A stretch of 64,000 nt of DNA from Thermus sp. CCB_US3_UF1 (GCF_000236585.1 NC_017278.1:558001-622000), one strand, 5' to 3'; positions 46,079 to 53,741 are shown, numbered from the stretch's first letter. A program made the numbers and translations. Notes: generated by a model from the letters alone, not told the origin.

Positions 46079-46096
46079 GGCGGGGTGTGCTACACT
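46068..46096 (+). promoter_or_regulatory. Promoter of rpsT-thx
   Basis: TTGCCC (46068-46073) and TACACT (46091-46096) are 17 bp apart. The leader contains a small hairpin TGCCC/GGGCA (46109-46123), then GAGGGGAG before the rpsT start. Confidence 0.75.
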
Positions 46097-46135
46097 TAGG
46101 CCTGGTCTGCCCCTAGAGGGCACGAGGGGAGAACA

Positions 46136-46429
46136 ATGGCGCAGAAAAAGCCCAAGAGGAACCTTTCCGCTCTCAAGCGGCACCGGCAGTCCCTGAAGCG
46201 CCGGCTTCGCAATAAGGCCAAGAAGTCGGCCATCAAGACCCTGAGCAAGAAGGCCGTCCAGCTGGCCCAGGAGGGCCAGGCAGAGGAGGCCATCAAGATC
46301 CTGCGCAAGGCCGAGAGCCTCATCGACAAGGCGGCCAAGGGTTCCACCCTGCACAAGAACGCCGCCGCCCGCAGGAAGTCGCGGCTCATGCGCAAGGTGC
46401 ACAAGCTTCTTTCCGCGGTAAGCGCCTAA
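46136..46429 (+). CDS. rpsT: 30S ribosomal protein bS20
   Basis: 97 residues, very basic, [18 protein letters not shown]..., matching T. thermophilus S20 almost residue for residue but with a shorter C-terminus (ending LLSAVSA). It is a helical protein buried in 16S rRNA. The thx gene follows 10 bp later. Confidence 0.98.
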
Positions 46430-46439
46430 GGAGGGCAGC

Positions 46440-46523
46440 ATGGGCAAGGGCGACCGTCGCACCCGCAGGGGCAAGATCTGGCGGGGCACCTACGGCAAGT
46501 ACCGCCCCCGCAAGAAGAAGTAA
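46440..46523 (+). CDS. 30S ribosomal protein bTHX
   Basis: A 27-residue peptide starting [19 protein letters not shown] and ending RPRKKK, the Thermus-specific small-subunit peptide Thx that fills a cavity in the 30S head. AAGGAGGGCAGC precedes the ATG. It is co-transcribed with rpsT. Confidence 0.96.
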
Positions 46524-46537
46524 GCCCAAAGGGGCCG

Positions 46538-46561
46538 GAAGCCTAGGCCGGCCTAGGCTTC
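46538..46561. terminator. Palindromic bidirectional terminator
   Basis: A perfect 24-bp palindrome (arms GAAGCCTAGGCC and GGCCTAGGCTTC) lies between convergent thx and the PATAN gene, overlapping the latter's stop. There is no T-run, so strength is uncertain. Confidence 0.5.
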
Positions 46562-47293
46562 GCCTTCCTTTTCCATCTCCCAGGTGAGGTCCCTCAGGAG
46601 CCACCCCCGCCCCTGGGGGGTGAGTTCCCCGCTGCCGATGGCCTGCACCAGGTAACGGCGCACCAGGCCCACGGGCACCCCGGAGGCGATCACCTCCCCC
46701 AGGTTGCGGGTGCCGTCCAGAAGGGCCTGGAGCCCACCGAACTCCTCCAGGGTCTTGCCCTTTTTCCCCTGGTAGCGGATGCGCAGGGCGTACCAGGCGT
46801 AGCGGCGCAAGGGGTACAGGTCCCCCTCCCGGACCCCCATGTAGGCCCGCTCCATGGCGATGAGGAGGGGAACCTCCCAGGCCTTGGCCGCGGCCCGGAC
46901 GCTTTTTCCTCCCTGGAAGACCTCGTAGGGGGAGGTGGGGCGGATGGCCTCCAGGACCCGGCTGGGGGAGTCCACCAGGGTGCGGAAGCGGTCCCACTCG
47001 TCGTTCACCCGGGCCCATTCCCCCAGGAGGGTGGAGAAGGGCAGGAGGGGTTTTTCCGCGGCCGGGGCTCCCGGTTGGAAGCGGAAGGGGCCTTCCTTGG
47101 GGTGCAAGGGGAAGGTGAAGAGGGCCTCGAGGCCCTCCCAGTCCAGGATGGCCGCCCCCACCACCTCCCCAGCGGAAAAGCGCAAGGAGAGGGGCAAAAA
47201 CCCCACCCTCAGCTCCAAGACCCCTGAACGCCGGTGGGCGTGGATGAGCTCCAGAAGCTCGGTGAGGGGGATGGTGTTCAGGTTTCCTTCCAA
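46553..47293 (-). CDS. DUF4388/PATAN-domain protein
   Basis: 246 residues. The N-terminal 90 match the PATAN/DUF4388 domain (MEGNLNTIPLTELLELIHAHRRSGVLEL, FSAGEVVGAAIL). The rest is helical with no recognised domain. PATAN domains occur in bacterial signalling proteins, often linked to motility or Ras-like GTPases. The start overlaps thrB by 16 bp, implying co-transcription. Confidence 0.75.
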   Translation of the reverse strand: MEGNLNTIPLTELLELIHAHRRSGVLELRVGFLPLSLRFSAGEVVGAAILDWEGLEALFTFPLHPKEGPFRFQPGAPAAEKPLLPFSTLLGEWARVNDEWDRFRTLVDSPSRVLEAIRPTSPYEVFQGGKSVRAAAKAWEVPLLIAMERAYMGVREGDLYPLRRYAWYALRIRYQGKKGKTLEEFGGLQALLDGTRNLGEVIASGVPVGLVRRYLVQAIGSGELTPQGRGWLLRDLTWEMEKEGEA

Positions 47294-48156
47294 AAGTATC
47301 CCTCCCCTAGGCCTAGGACCAGGGTACGCCCTTCCCCCCGGTAGGCTTCAAGGGCCCGGGCCACGGGGGCCTCCTCCCCGGCCCGCACCAGGGCCGCCAC
47401 CGTGGGGCCGGCCCCGCCCACGAAGGCGGCCAGGGCCCCGGCCTCCAAGGCCCCCTGGATGGCCTCCAGCACCCCGGGCATCAGGTGGGCCCGGCGCGGC
47501 TGGTGGAGCCGGTCCCGGCTGGCCTCCCGCAGGGCTTCCAGCCTACCCGTGCACAGGGCGGCGGGCCAGAGGGCGCTCCGGGCCAGGTTGAAGACCGCCT
47601 CCTCCAGGGGGACGCTGGGGGGAAGGGCGGCCCGGGCCAAGGGCGTGGGCACCTCGTAAGGGGGCACGGCCAGGACGAAGCGCACCCCTTCAGGCCTGGG
47701 CAGGGGGATGGCCAAGGGGGGCTCGCTCAGGGCGGCCACAAACCCCCCGTAGACCGCGGGGGCCACGTTGTCGGGATGGCCCTCCAGGCGGGCGGCCACC
47801 TGGAACACCCCTTCCCGCCCAAGCCGCCCCCCGGAAACCCGGTCCGCCAAGGCCACCCCCGCCACCAAGGCGGCGGAGGAGCTCCCCATGCCGCGGGCCA
47901 GGGGGATGGGGTTGAAGGCGCGGATGGCCAGGGGCTCCGCCTTCAGGCCCAAGGCGGCCATCCCCGCCCGGTAGCCTTGGTGGATCAGGTTGTCCGTTCC
48001 CGCCACCTGGCCTTCCCCTTCGTAGAAGAAGGCGTCTTCCCGGGCCGGCTCCGCCTCCACCTCCAGGTAGAGGTCCAGGGCCACCCCCAAGGCGTCAAAC
48101 CCCGAGCCCAGGTTGGCCAGGGTGGCGGGGACATAGAGGCGGGCTAGGTGTCCCAT
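47278..48156 (-). CDS. thrB: Homoserine kinase
   Basis: 292 residues, GHMP kinase family: LYVPATLANLGSGFDALG at the start, ATP loop PLARGMGSSSAALVAGVAL, and the C-terminal AAFVGGAGPTVAALV motif. It phosphorylates homoserine in threonine synthesis. The family's usual length is about 290-310. The upstream spacer to 48247 holds divergent regulatory elements of the peptide cassette. Confidence 0.95.
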   Translation of the reverse strand: MGHLARLYVPATLANLGSGFDALGVALDLYLEVEAEPAREDAFFYEGEGQVAGTDNLIHQGYRAGMAALGLKAEPLAIRAFNPIPLARGMGSSSAALVAGVALADRVSGGRLGREGVFQVAARLEGHPDNVAPAVYGGFVAALSEPPLAIPLPRPEGVRFVLAVPPYEVPTPLARAALPPSVPLEEAVFNLARSALWPAALCTGRLEALREASRDRLHQPRRAHLMPGVLEAIQGALEAGALAAFVGGAGPTVAALVRAGEEAPVARALEAYRGEGRTLVLGLGEGYFWKET

Positions 48157-48170
48157 AAGTCCTACACCGC

Positions 48171-48197
48171 CCCCAGAATACCAGGAGCTTTCTGGGG
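48171..48197. repeat. Inverted repeat upstream of the Cys-rich peptide promoter
   Basis: CCCCAGAA (48171-48178) and TTCTGGGG (48190-48197) are perfect 8-bp arms around 11 bases. It ends two bases before the -35 box at 48200 and lies in the thrB upstream region, so it could be an operator for one or both genes. Confidence 0.55.
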
Positions 48198-48199
48198 TC

Positions 48200-48228
48200 T
48201 TGACAAGAAGAAGAAGAAGCCCTATCCT
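48200..48228 (+). promoter_or_regulatory. Near-consensus promoter of the peptide cassette
   Basis: A perfect TTGACA (48200-48205) and TATCCT (48223-48228) are separated by 17 bp of repeating AGA. GGAGGTG follows, six bases before the ATG at 48247. It is one of the best sigma-A promoters in the window. Confidence 0.85.
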
Positions 48229-48246
48229 TGGAATGGAGGTGATATA

Positions 48247-48537
48247 ATGAGGCTGGCCATTCTAGGAGGGCTTGTGTTTATGGTCTTGGGTTTGCCGGTG
48301 GCCATGGCTCAGGCCATGCCCTTCCCTCAAGAAGGGCCTTCTTGCCCATTGCCGGGCGATGAGATGGTGAAACCTTTTGAGAAAGCGGGGGTGGAGGAGC
48401 AGGTTTTGCCCCTCAGCTGTGGCGCCCAGCCTTGTCTGGATCCGGGGGATGGCGGGGGTGGCGGAGGTGGATCAAGCCTCAATCCTGTCTGCTTCCTTGT
48501 CTCTTGTCTGTCGACAGGTTTGCCGACCGGTTGTTGA
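48247..48537 (+). CDS. Exported Cys-rich peptide, frame broken by 7-bp duplication
   Basis: As written, 96 residues: signal peptide (MRLAILGGLVFMVLGLPVAMA), a Pro-rich mature start, a Gly run (DGGGGGGGSS) and the C-terminus VCFLVSC...TGC. At 48496-48509 the 7-mer CTTGTCT is repeated in tandem. Removing one copy continues the frame to the TAG at 48626 (124 residues), giving cysteines at 82, 86, 90, 98, 107, 115, 119 and 123, spaced 3-3-7-8-7-3-3, ideal for an antiparallel helical hairpin. The existing protein retains only the first one of these. I know no family. Ribosome-binding site and promoter are excellent. Confidence 0.75.
   Translation: MRLAILGGLVFMVLGLPVAMAQAMPFPQEGPSCPLPGDEMVKPFEKAGVEEQVLPLSCGAQPCLDPGDGGGGGGGSSLNPVCFLVSCLSTGLPTGC
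48496..48509 (+). repeat. Tandem 7-bp duplication CTTGTCT x2
   Basis: Two adjacent perfect copies (48496-48502 and 48503-48509) shift the frame of the Cys-rich peptide gene. One copy would restore an open frame of 125 codons ending 11 bases before the next gene. Confidence 0.9.
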
Positions 48538-48639
48538 GTATGCTTGTAGGCGCGTTGGGGGTGCGTGGTCTTGCGAGGCCGTTTCGCGAATTGTTTGTAC
48601 CGAGGTTTGCCAAAATGTTTGTAGGTAGGAGGTGCTGCT

Positions 48640-49008
48640 ATGGATAGATTTCAAAGGCTTTGGGGTTTTGCAAAGAGAACGCTAGCCTTGGGCATTTCTG
48701 TTGGGCTAGGGCTCTTAGCCCTCCGGTTTGAGGGTGTCCTCGGACCCGCTACCTTTGCCCTTGGGGTTATCTCCGGGGCCCTGTTGGACTATGTCTCCCT
48801 TGGGCAGGTGCGCTTAACGAACAGGAAAGAAGTGGTGGCTCTCCTAGCAGCCACTTTGGCGGTTGGTTATTTCGTTGAGCTGGTTAGCCCGGGGTACTGG
48901 ACCCGTTTCCTTCAAGGACCCGCCGGTACCCCGTATTTTTTGGGGCTTTTCCTGGGCGAGCTCCTTTTCTACTCATATAGCAAGGCCGAGGGTAAGGTTA
49001 TCCGCTGA
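48640..49008 (+). CDS. Small membrane protein, unknown, partner of Cys-rich peptide gene
   Basis: 122 residues with about four hydrophobic segments (TLALGISVGLGLLALRF, LGPATFALGVISGALLDYV, VVALLAATLAVGYFVELV, FLGLFLGELLFYSYS). AGGAGGTG lies five bases upstream. It begins 11 bp after the stop of the restored peptide frame, so co-transcription is likely. Codon use is looser than in neighbours (many NNT codons; G+C is 43 per cent over 48601-48660), suggesting transfer. Function unknown; immunity, export or anchoring are possibilities only. Confidence 0.7.
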   Translation: MDRFQRLWGFAKRTLALGISVGLGLLALRFEGVLGPATFALGVISGALLDYVSLGQVRLTNRKEVVALLAATLAVGYFVELVSPGYWTRFLQGPAGTPYFLGLFLGELLFYSYSKAEGKVIR

Positions 49009-49028
49009 ATGAGGGCAGGAGGAGGCGC

Positions 49029-50477
49029 TCATACCCGGGAAAAGGGCCAGGGCGCCTGCCCTCCTTCCAAAAGCCTCCGCGCCCGGGGAAGAGCCTCCGC
49101 CACCTCCCGGGCGAGGAGCCCCACCCCCTTTTCCCCGGCCCGGAGGTCCCCGGCCAGGCCGTGGAGGTAAACCCCAAGCCGGGCGGCGTCAAAGGGGGCA
49201 AGCCCCGCCGCCATAAGGGCGGCGATGGCCCCCGAGAGGACATCCCCCGTGCCGCCGGTGGCCAGGGCGGGGTTGCCCGTGGGGTTGACGGAAAGCCGCC
49301 CCCCCTCGGCCACCACCGTGGGGTTACCCTTGAGGACCACCACCTGGCCCGTGGCCTCGGCCAGGGCCCTGGCGGCCCCCAAGGGGTCCTTGGCCACCCC
49401 CTCCGGGGGCAGGCCGAGAAGCCGTCCCGCCTCCCCGGCGTGGGGGGTGAGGACGGCCCGCACCCCGGCCCGGCGGTAGAGCTCCACCACCTCCGGGTGC
49501 AAGGCGTCGGCGTCCAGCACCGTGGGCAGGTGGGCTTGCAGGGCCTCCAGGGCCCAGGCCCGCCCCCAGGCCCCCCCGCCCATGCCCACCGCCAGGGCCT
49601 CCACCCTCATGGGGGGAAGGCTGGGGGCGTTCACGGGGTGGAAGACGGCCTCGAGGGGCTCCAGGGGCGTGCCCTCCGGGGCCACCAGGTGCACCAGGCC
49701 CGCCCCCATGCGGTAGGCCCCCAGGGCGGCCAAAAGGGGCGCCCCGGCGTAGCGGAGCCCCTCCCCCCGGTACCCGCCCAGGACCCCCACCCGGCCCACG
49801 CTGCCCTTGTGGGCCGTGAGGGGCCGGGGGGGGAGGAGGGGGCGCAGGGCCTCGGGGGTGGCCACCTCGGGCAGGTCCTCCCTTTGCAGGAGGTGGCGGG
49901 GCAGGCCGATCTCCGCCAGGTAAAGTTGGCCGCAGGCCTCCCGGTTGAGGAGGTGGGGGGTTTTGAGGGCGGCGAAGGCCAGGGTGGCCGTGGCCCGCAC
50001 GTGGGGGGCGTAGGGGAGGCCGGAGGGCAGGTCCAGGGCGAGGATGGGGAGGCCGCTGGTGTTCATCCTCTCCACAAGCCCTGCGTAGAGGCCCTCCAGG
50101 GGTCGCTTGAGCCCGGTGCCGAAGAGGGCGTCCACCAGCACCTCCCCCCCCTTCCAGCTGGCCTCCTCCAGGGGGCGGATCTCCAGGCCGTGGGCGGCCA
50201 GGGCCTGCCGGGCCAGAAGGGCATCCCCTTCCTGCCCTTCCGCCGCGTAGACCCGCACCGCCACCCCTTCCAGGTGGAGGTGGCGGGCCAGGACCAGCCC
50301 GTCCCCGCCGTTGTTGCCCTTGCCCGCCAGGACCACCGCGGGGGCCTGGCCAAAGAGCTTTCGGTAAAGCCGGGCCGCCTTCATCCCCGCCCACTCCATG
50401 AGGAGAAGGGTAGGGTAACCCAGGGCCGCCGCCTTCTGGTCGGCTTCCCGCATGGCCTCGGGGGTGAAAAGCCTCAT
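49029..50477 (-). CDS. nnr: Bifunctional NAD(P)H-hydrate epimerase/dehydratase
   Basis: 482 residues. The N-terminal YjeF_N epimerase domain has GKGNNGGDGLVLARHL and LALDLPSGLPY. The C-terminal ribokinase-like dehydratase has VGMGGGAWG, TVLDADALH, LTPHAGEAGRLLG and the catalytic GTGDVLSGAIAALMA. It repairs hydrated NAD(P)H, relevant at high temperature. TAGGCT ends seven bases before the ATG at 50477, implying a leaderless transcript. Confidence 0.95.
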   Translation of the reverse strand: MRLFTPEAMREADQKAAALGYPTLLLMEWAGMKAARLYRKLFGQAPAVVLAGKGNNGGDGLVLARHLHLEGVAVRVYAAEGQEGDALLARQALAAHGLEIRPLEEASWKGGEVLVDALFGTGLKRPLEGLYAGLVERMNTSGLPILALDLPSGLPYAPHVRATATLAFAALKTPHLLNREACGQLYLAEIGLPRHLLQREDLPEVATPEALRPLLPPRPLTAHKGSVGRVGVLGGYRGEGLRYAGAPLLAALGAYRMGAGLVHLVAPEGTPLEPLEAVFHPVNAPSLPPMRVEALAVGMGGGAWGRAWALEALQAHLPTVLDADALHPEVVELYRRAGVRAVLTPHAGEAGRLLGLPPEGVAKDPLGAARALAEATGQVVVLKGNPTVVAEGGRLSVNPTGNPALATGGTGDVLSGAIAALMAAGLAPFDAARLGVYLHGLAGDLRAGEKGVGLLAREVAEALPRARRLLEGGQAPWPFSRV

Positions 50478-50484
50478 CCCCTTC

Positions 50485-50490
50485 AGCCTA
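50485..50490 (-). promoter_or_regulatory. -10 box of nnr
   Basis: Minus-strand TAGGCT ends seven bases before the start codon at 50477. Confidence 0.5.
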
Positions 50491-50500
50491 CCGCGTTACC

Positions 50501-51247
50501 ATGGGGATGGTGGAGCGCCTGGAAGAAGCGCGGCGGAGGCTTAGAGAGGCCCAGCGGGTGGCGGTCCTCACCGGGGCCGGCATCTCCAAGCCCTCGGGCA
50601 TCCCCACCTTTCGCGACGCCGAGGGGCTTTGGCGGAACTTCAACCCCCTGGACTACGCCACCCCCGAGGCCTACGCCCGGAACCCGGAGAAGGTCTGGGC
50701 ATGGTACGCCTGGCGCATCGCCAAGGTACGGGAGGCTAGGCCCAACCCCGCCCACCTGGCCCTGGTGCGCCTCGAGGAGGCCCTGGCCGCCCGAGGGGGG
50801 AGCTTCCTCCTGGTAACCCAGAACGTGGACGGCTTGCACGCCCGCGCGGGGAGCCGGAGCTTGGTGGAGTTCCACGGCAACCTCCTGCGGGCCCGCTGCG
50901 AGGCCTGCGGGGAGCGGTTTCCCCTGCCCGACCCCTTTACCCCCCCACCCTTCTGCCCCCGGTGCGGCCACAGGGCCCGGCCCGATGTGGTCTGGTTTGG
51001 GGAGTTTCTGCCGGAAGGGGCTTGGGCGCAGGCGGAGAGGGCCTTCGCCGAGGCTGACTTCGCCTTGGTGGTGGGCACCAGCGCCGAGGTGGAGCCCGCC
51101 GCCTCCCTGGGGCGCATCGCCTACGCCGGGGGGGCCTACCTGGTGGAGGTGAACCCCGAGCCCACCCCCCTCACCCCCCTGGCCCACCTTTCCCTGCGCA
51201 CGGGGGCGGTGGAGGGGCTGGAGGCGCTCTTGAACGATGGGGGTTAG
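50501..51247 (+). CDS. cobB: Sir2-family NAD-dependent protein deacylase
   Basis: 248 residues with GAGISKPSGIPTFR, the NAD-binding TQNVDGLHARAG, catalytic His in EFHGNLLRARC, and a four-Cys zinc site (CEACG...FCPRCG). VVGTSAEVEPAASLG and VEVNPEPTPLT complete the Rossmann core. It removes acyl groups from lysines using NAD. Start could be ATG 50501 or 50507. It overlaps the next gene by 11 bp. Confidence 0.94.
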   Translation: MGMVERLEEARRRLREAQRVAVLTGAGISKPSGIPTFRDAEGLWRNFNPLDYATPEAYARNPEKVWAWYAWRIAKVREARPNPAHLALVRLEEALAARGGSFLLVTQNVDGLHARAGSRSLVEFHGNLLRARCEACGERFPLPDPFTPPPFCPRCGHRARPDVVWFGEFLPEGAWAQAERAFAEADFALVVGTSAEVEPAASLGRIAYAGGAYLVEVNPEPTPLTPLAHLSLRTGAVEGLEALLNDGG

Positions 51248-51773
51248 GGGCTTTCTTCGGGTTTTGGCCGATCTTTGCACCCTGGCCCGGGCGGCGGTGG
51301 TGCTCCTGGTCCTCCTCCGGGTGGGCCAGGGGCCGGAGGCCTTGGCCCAGGTGATCCGCCTCCTCCTCTTGGGCTGGACCCTGGACGTGCTGGACGGGGT
51401 TTTGGCCCGGGCCTCGAGGCGGCCCTCCCCCTTGGCCCTCTGGGACTACCCCTTGGATGCCGGCCTGGCCTGGGCCGGTTGGGCCTACCTGGCGGGAGCG
51501 GGCCTGGTCCCCTTGCCCCTGGCCTGGGCCCATGGGGTCCTCACCCTGGTCCTCCTCCTTCGCTACCCCAGGAAGAGCCTTGCCATGCTCCTCCAGGTCC
51601 TTCCTACCTTTGCCCCCTTTCTCCTGGCCCACCGCTTGGCCCCGGAGGCCTTCCGGGAAGCCCTCCTTTGGGCCTTGCTTGCCCTCCTTCTGGACGGAAG
51701 GCGGTTTTTGGGGGTGGTGCGGGAGTTTATGGAGGACGTGGGGCTTGGGGTGCCTTCTCCGAGGCGGCCTTAG
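51237..51773 (+). CDS. CDP-alcohol phosphatidyltransferase-like membrane protein
   Basis: 178 residues with about five hydrophobic segments. The motif LDVLDGVLARASRRP...WDYPLD matches D-x2-DG-x2-AR...D-x3-D of CDP-alcohol phosphatidyltransferases, except that the usual Gly four residues before the third Asp is replaced. It may make a phospholipid head group or be a divergent member. It overlaps der, convergent, by 4 bp. Confidence 0.7.
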   Translation: MGVRGFLRVLADLCTLARAAVVLLVLLRVGQGPEALAQVIRLLLLGWTLDVLDGVLARASRRPSPLALWDYPLDAGLAWAGWAYLAGAGLVPLPLAWAHGVLTLVLLLRYPRKSLAMLLQVLPTFAPFLLAHRLAPEAFREALLWALLALLLDGRRFLGVVREFMEDVGLGVPSPRRP

Positions 51774-53068
51774 CCTTCCTCCCGCCTGCCGCGGAAGACC
51801 AGGCGGAAGGGGATCTCCTTCAGGCCCAGGTCCTCCCCGATGCGGTTTCTCAGGTAGTTCTCAAAGGCCCGGGTGACGAACTCGGGGTGGTTGACGAAGA
51901 AGACGAAGGTGGGCGGGGCCACCTCCGGCTGGGTGGCGTAGAGGAGCTTGAGGGGCCTTCCCTTGAAGTTGGGGAGCTGGACCTTGGCCGTCCACACGGA
52001 AAGCCAGCGGTTCAGCTCCGAGGTGGGGACGCGGGTGTGGCTTAGCTCGTGGAGGCGTACCGCCTCGGCGAAGATCCGGTCCAGGTTCTGCCGGGTGAAG
52101 GCCGAGGTGTAGACCCGGGGCAGGTGGTCCAGGTGGATAAGCTTCTCCCGCAGGCCCCGCCGCACCTTGGAGGCCTCCTCCTTCCCCACCAGGTCCCACT
52201 TGGTGATGACCAGGAGGACGGGTTTCCCCTCCTCCATGGCCTGGTTGGCCAGCTTGAGCTCCCGGTCCCCCACCTGGAAGGGGTCCACCACCAGAAGGAC
52301 CACGTCGGCCTCGGCCATGGCCCTTAGGCTCCGTCCGATGGCCAGCTCCTCCACCAGGCTCTCGGGGCGCTTGCGGATGCCCGCGGTGTCCACCAGGACG
52401 AAGCGGTGGCCCCCGAAGAAGAACTCCACGTCAATGGCGTCCCGGGTGGTGCCGGGCTCCTCGGATACGATGACCCGCTCCTCCCCCAGGATGGCGTTGA
52501 GGAGGCTGCTCTTCCCGGCATTGGGTCGGCCCACGATGGCCAGCCGGATGGCCGCCACCTCGGGCTCGGACTCGATCTGCCGCACGGGCAGCTTGGCCCA
52601 GATGGCTTCCAGGAGCGCCTCGAGGCCCCGGGCGTGGGCGCTGGAGGTGGGAATGGGGTCCCCGAAGCCCAAGGCGTAGAGGGGGCCTAGGTAGGCCTCG
52701 TGCTTGGGGTCGTCCACCTTGGTGGCCACCAGCACCACCGGCTTGCCCTTCTTGCGCAGGTACTCCGCCACCTCGTAGTCCGCCTGGGTGAGCTCGGCAC
52801 GGCCATCCACGGCAAAGAGGACCAGCTCCGCACTTTCCAGGGCCTGGTCTACCTTTTCCTGGATTTTTTTCTCCCAGTGGTCCCCCGACCATAGCCCTCC
52901 CGTGTCCACCAGGAGGAAGCGGCCCCGGTCGGTTTCCACCACGCCTTCCTTCAGGTCGCGGGTGACCCCGGGTACGTCGGCCACCACCGCGCTCCTCTTC
53001 CCCAGGAGGCGGTTGAAGAGGCTGGATTTGCCCACGTTGGGCCTACCCACGATCACGACCTTGTGCAT
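51770..53068 (-). CDS. der: Ribosome-assembly GTPase Der (EngA)
   Basis: 432 residues with two tandem GTPase domains: G1 GRPNVGKSSLFN and GRPNAGKSSLLN, G3 VDTGGLW and VDTAGIRKR, G4 in ATKVDD and ITKWDL. The C-terminal KH-like domain follows (NRWLSVWTAKVQLP). First-domain G4 reads TKVD, an accepted variant of NKVD. It acts in 50S assembly. The ATG at 53068 is chosen from family alignment; longer upstream reading is antisense to the acyltransferase gene. Confidence 0.96.
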   Translation of the reverse strand: MHKVVIVGRPNVGKSSLFNRLLGKRSAVVADVPGVTRDLKEGVVETDRGRFLLVDTGGLWSGDHWEKKIQEKVDQALESAELVLFAVDGRAELTQADYEVAEYLRKKGKPVVLVATKVDDPKHEAYLGPLYALGFGDPIPTSSAHARGLEALLEAIWAKLPVRQIESEPEVAAIRLAIVGRPNAGKSSLLNAILGEERVIVSEEPGTTRDAIDVEFFFGGHRFVLVDTAGIRKRPESLVEELAIGRSLRAMAEADVVLLVVDPFQVGDRELKLANQAMEEGKPVLLVITKWDLVGKEEASKVRRGLREKLIHLDHLPRVYTSAFTRQNLDRIFAEAVRLHELSHTRVPTSELNRWLSVWTAKVQLPNFKGRPLKLLYATQPEVAPPTFVFFVNHPEFVTRAFENYLRNRIGEDLGLKEIPFRLVFRGRREEG

Positions 53069-53085
53069 CTTCACCCCAAGCAAGA

Positions 53086-53107
53086 GGGGTGGGAAGCTTC
53101 CCACCCC
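53086..53107. repeat. 22-bp perfect palindrome upstream of der
   Basis: Arms GGGGTGGGAAG and CTTCCCACCCC lie in the der leader, 17 bp before its start codon. It could be an RNA hairpin or a protein site. A minus-strand -10 candidate TAGACT at 53123-53118 lies upstream of it. Confidence 0.6.
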
Positions 53108-53133
53108 GCCTTCCCCCAGTCTACCACAGGGGG

Positions 53134-53139
53134 TATGCT
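53134..53139 (+). promoter_or_regulatory. -10 box of acyltransferase gene
   Basis: TATGCT ends eight bases before the ATG at 53148, consistent with a leaderless or nearly leaderless message. Confidence 0.45.
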
Positions 53140-53147
53140 GACAGGGT

Positions 53148-53717
53148 ATGCGCGCCTTGGCCGGTTGGCTTCTCCGGCTTGGGGGCTGGCGGTACCACAT
53201 GCCGCCCCCGCCCTGCAAGCGGTACGTCCTGATCGGGGCCCCGCACACCTCCAACTGGGACTTCTTCGTGGGGATCCTGGCCCTTTGGGCCCTGGGGATC
53301 CGGGCGCGGTGGCTGGGGAAGAAGGAGCTTTTCCGTCCCCCCTTGGGCTGGCTCCTTACCCTTATGGGAGGCATTCCCGTGGACCGCTCCCGCCGGAAGG
53401 GCCTGGTGGACCAGGTGGCGGCCATCCTGAGGGAAAGGGAGGTGGCCATCCTCATCACCCCCGAGGGCACCCGGGGCAAGGCCCCCTACTGGCGCACGGG
53501 CTTCTACTACATGGCCCTTAAGGCCGGGGTTCCCATCGCCTTGGGTTACGCCGATTTCCACCGGAAGGAGGTGGGCGTCGGGGGGTACCTCTGGCCCACG
53601 GGGGACCTGAAGCGGGACTTTGCCGCCATCCGCGCCTTCTACCAGGACAAGGTCGGTTTGCGGCCAGAAAAACAGGGCCCCATCCGCATCCGGGAGGAAG
53701 AGGAAGAGGTGGCCTAA
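53148..53717 (+). CDS. PlsC-like lysophospholipid acyltransferase family protein
   Basis: 189 residues with the acyltransferase motifs in order: IGAPHTSNWDF (H-x4-D, catalytic), GGIPVDRSRRKG and ITPEGTRGKAPYWRTGF, then GVPIALGYADF. It is shorter than classical PlsC and resembles glycerol acyltransferase family members of unknown acceptor. No clear membrane helix beyond the N-terminal patch. Ends GluGlu-rich. Confidence 0.85.
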   Translation: MRALAGWLLRLGGWRYHMPPPPCKRYVLIGAPHTSNWDFFVGILALWALGIRARWLGKKELFRPPLGWLLTLMGGIPVDRSRRKGLVDQVAAILREREVAILITPEGTRGKAPYWRTGFYYMALKAGVPIALGYADFHRKEVGVGGYLWPTGDLKRDFAAIRAFYQDKVGLRPEKQGPIRIREEEEEVA

Positions 53718-53741
53718 CGGGGTCGGTGGGGCGTTTTCCGC

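Noticed and set aside
48377-48628. Independent 83-residue gene rich in Cys
   Set aside because: Its first half is the wrong frame of the peptide gene and it has no ribosome-binding site. Its C-terminus is better explained as the continuation of the upstream frame after removal of one 7-mer.
51770-53479. 569-residue form of Der
   Set aside because: The extra N-terminus is antisense to the acyltransferase gene and crosses promoter elements; Der homologues begin at the first GTPase domain.
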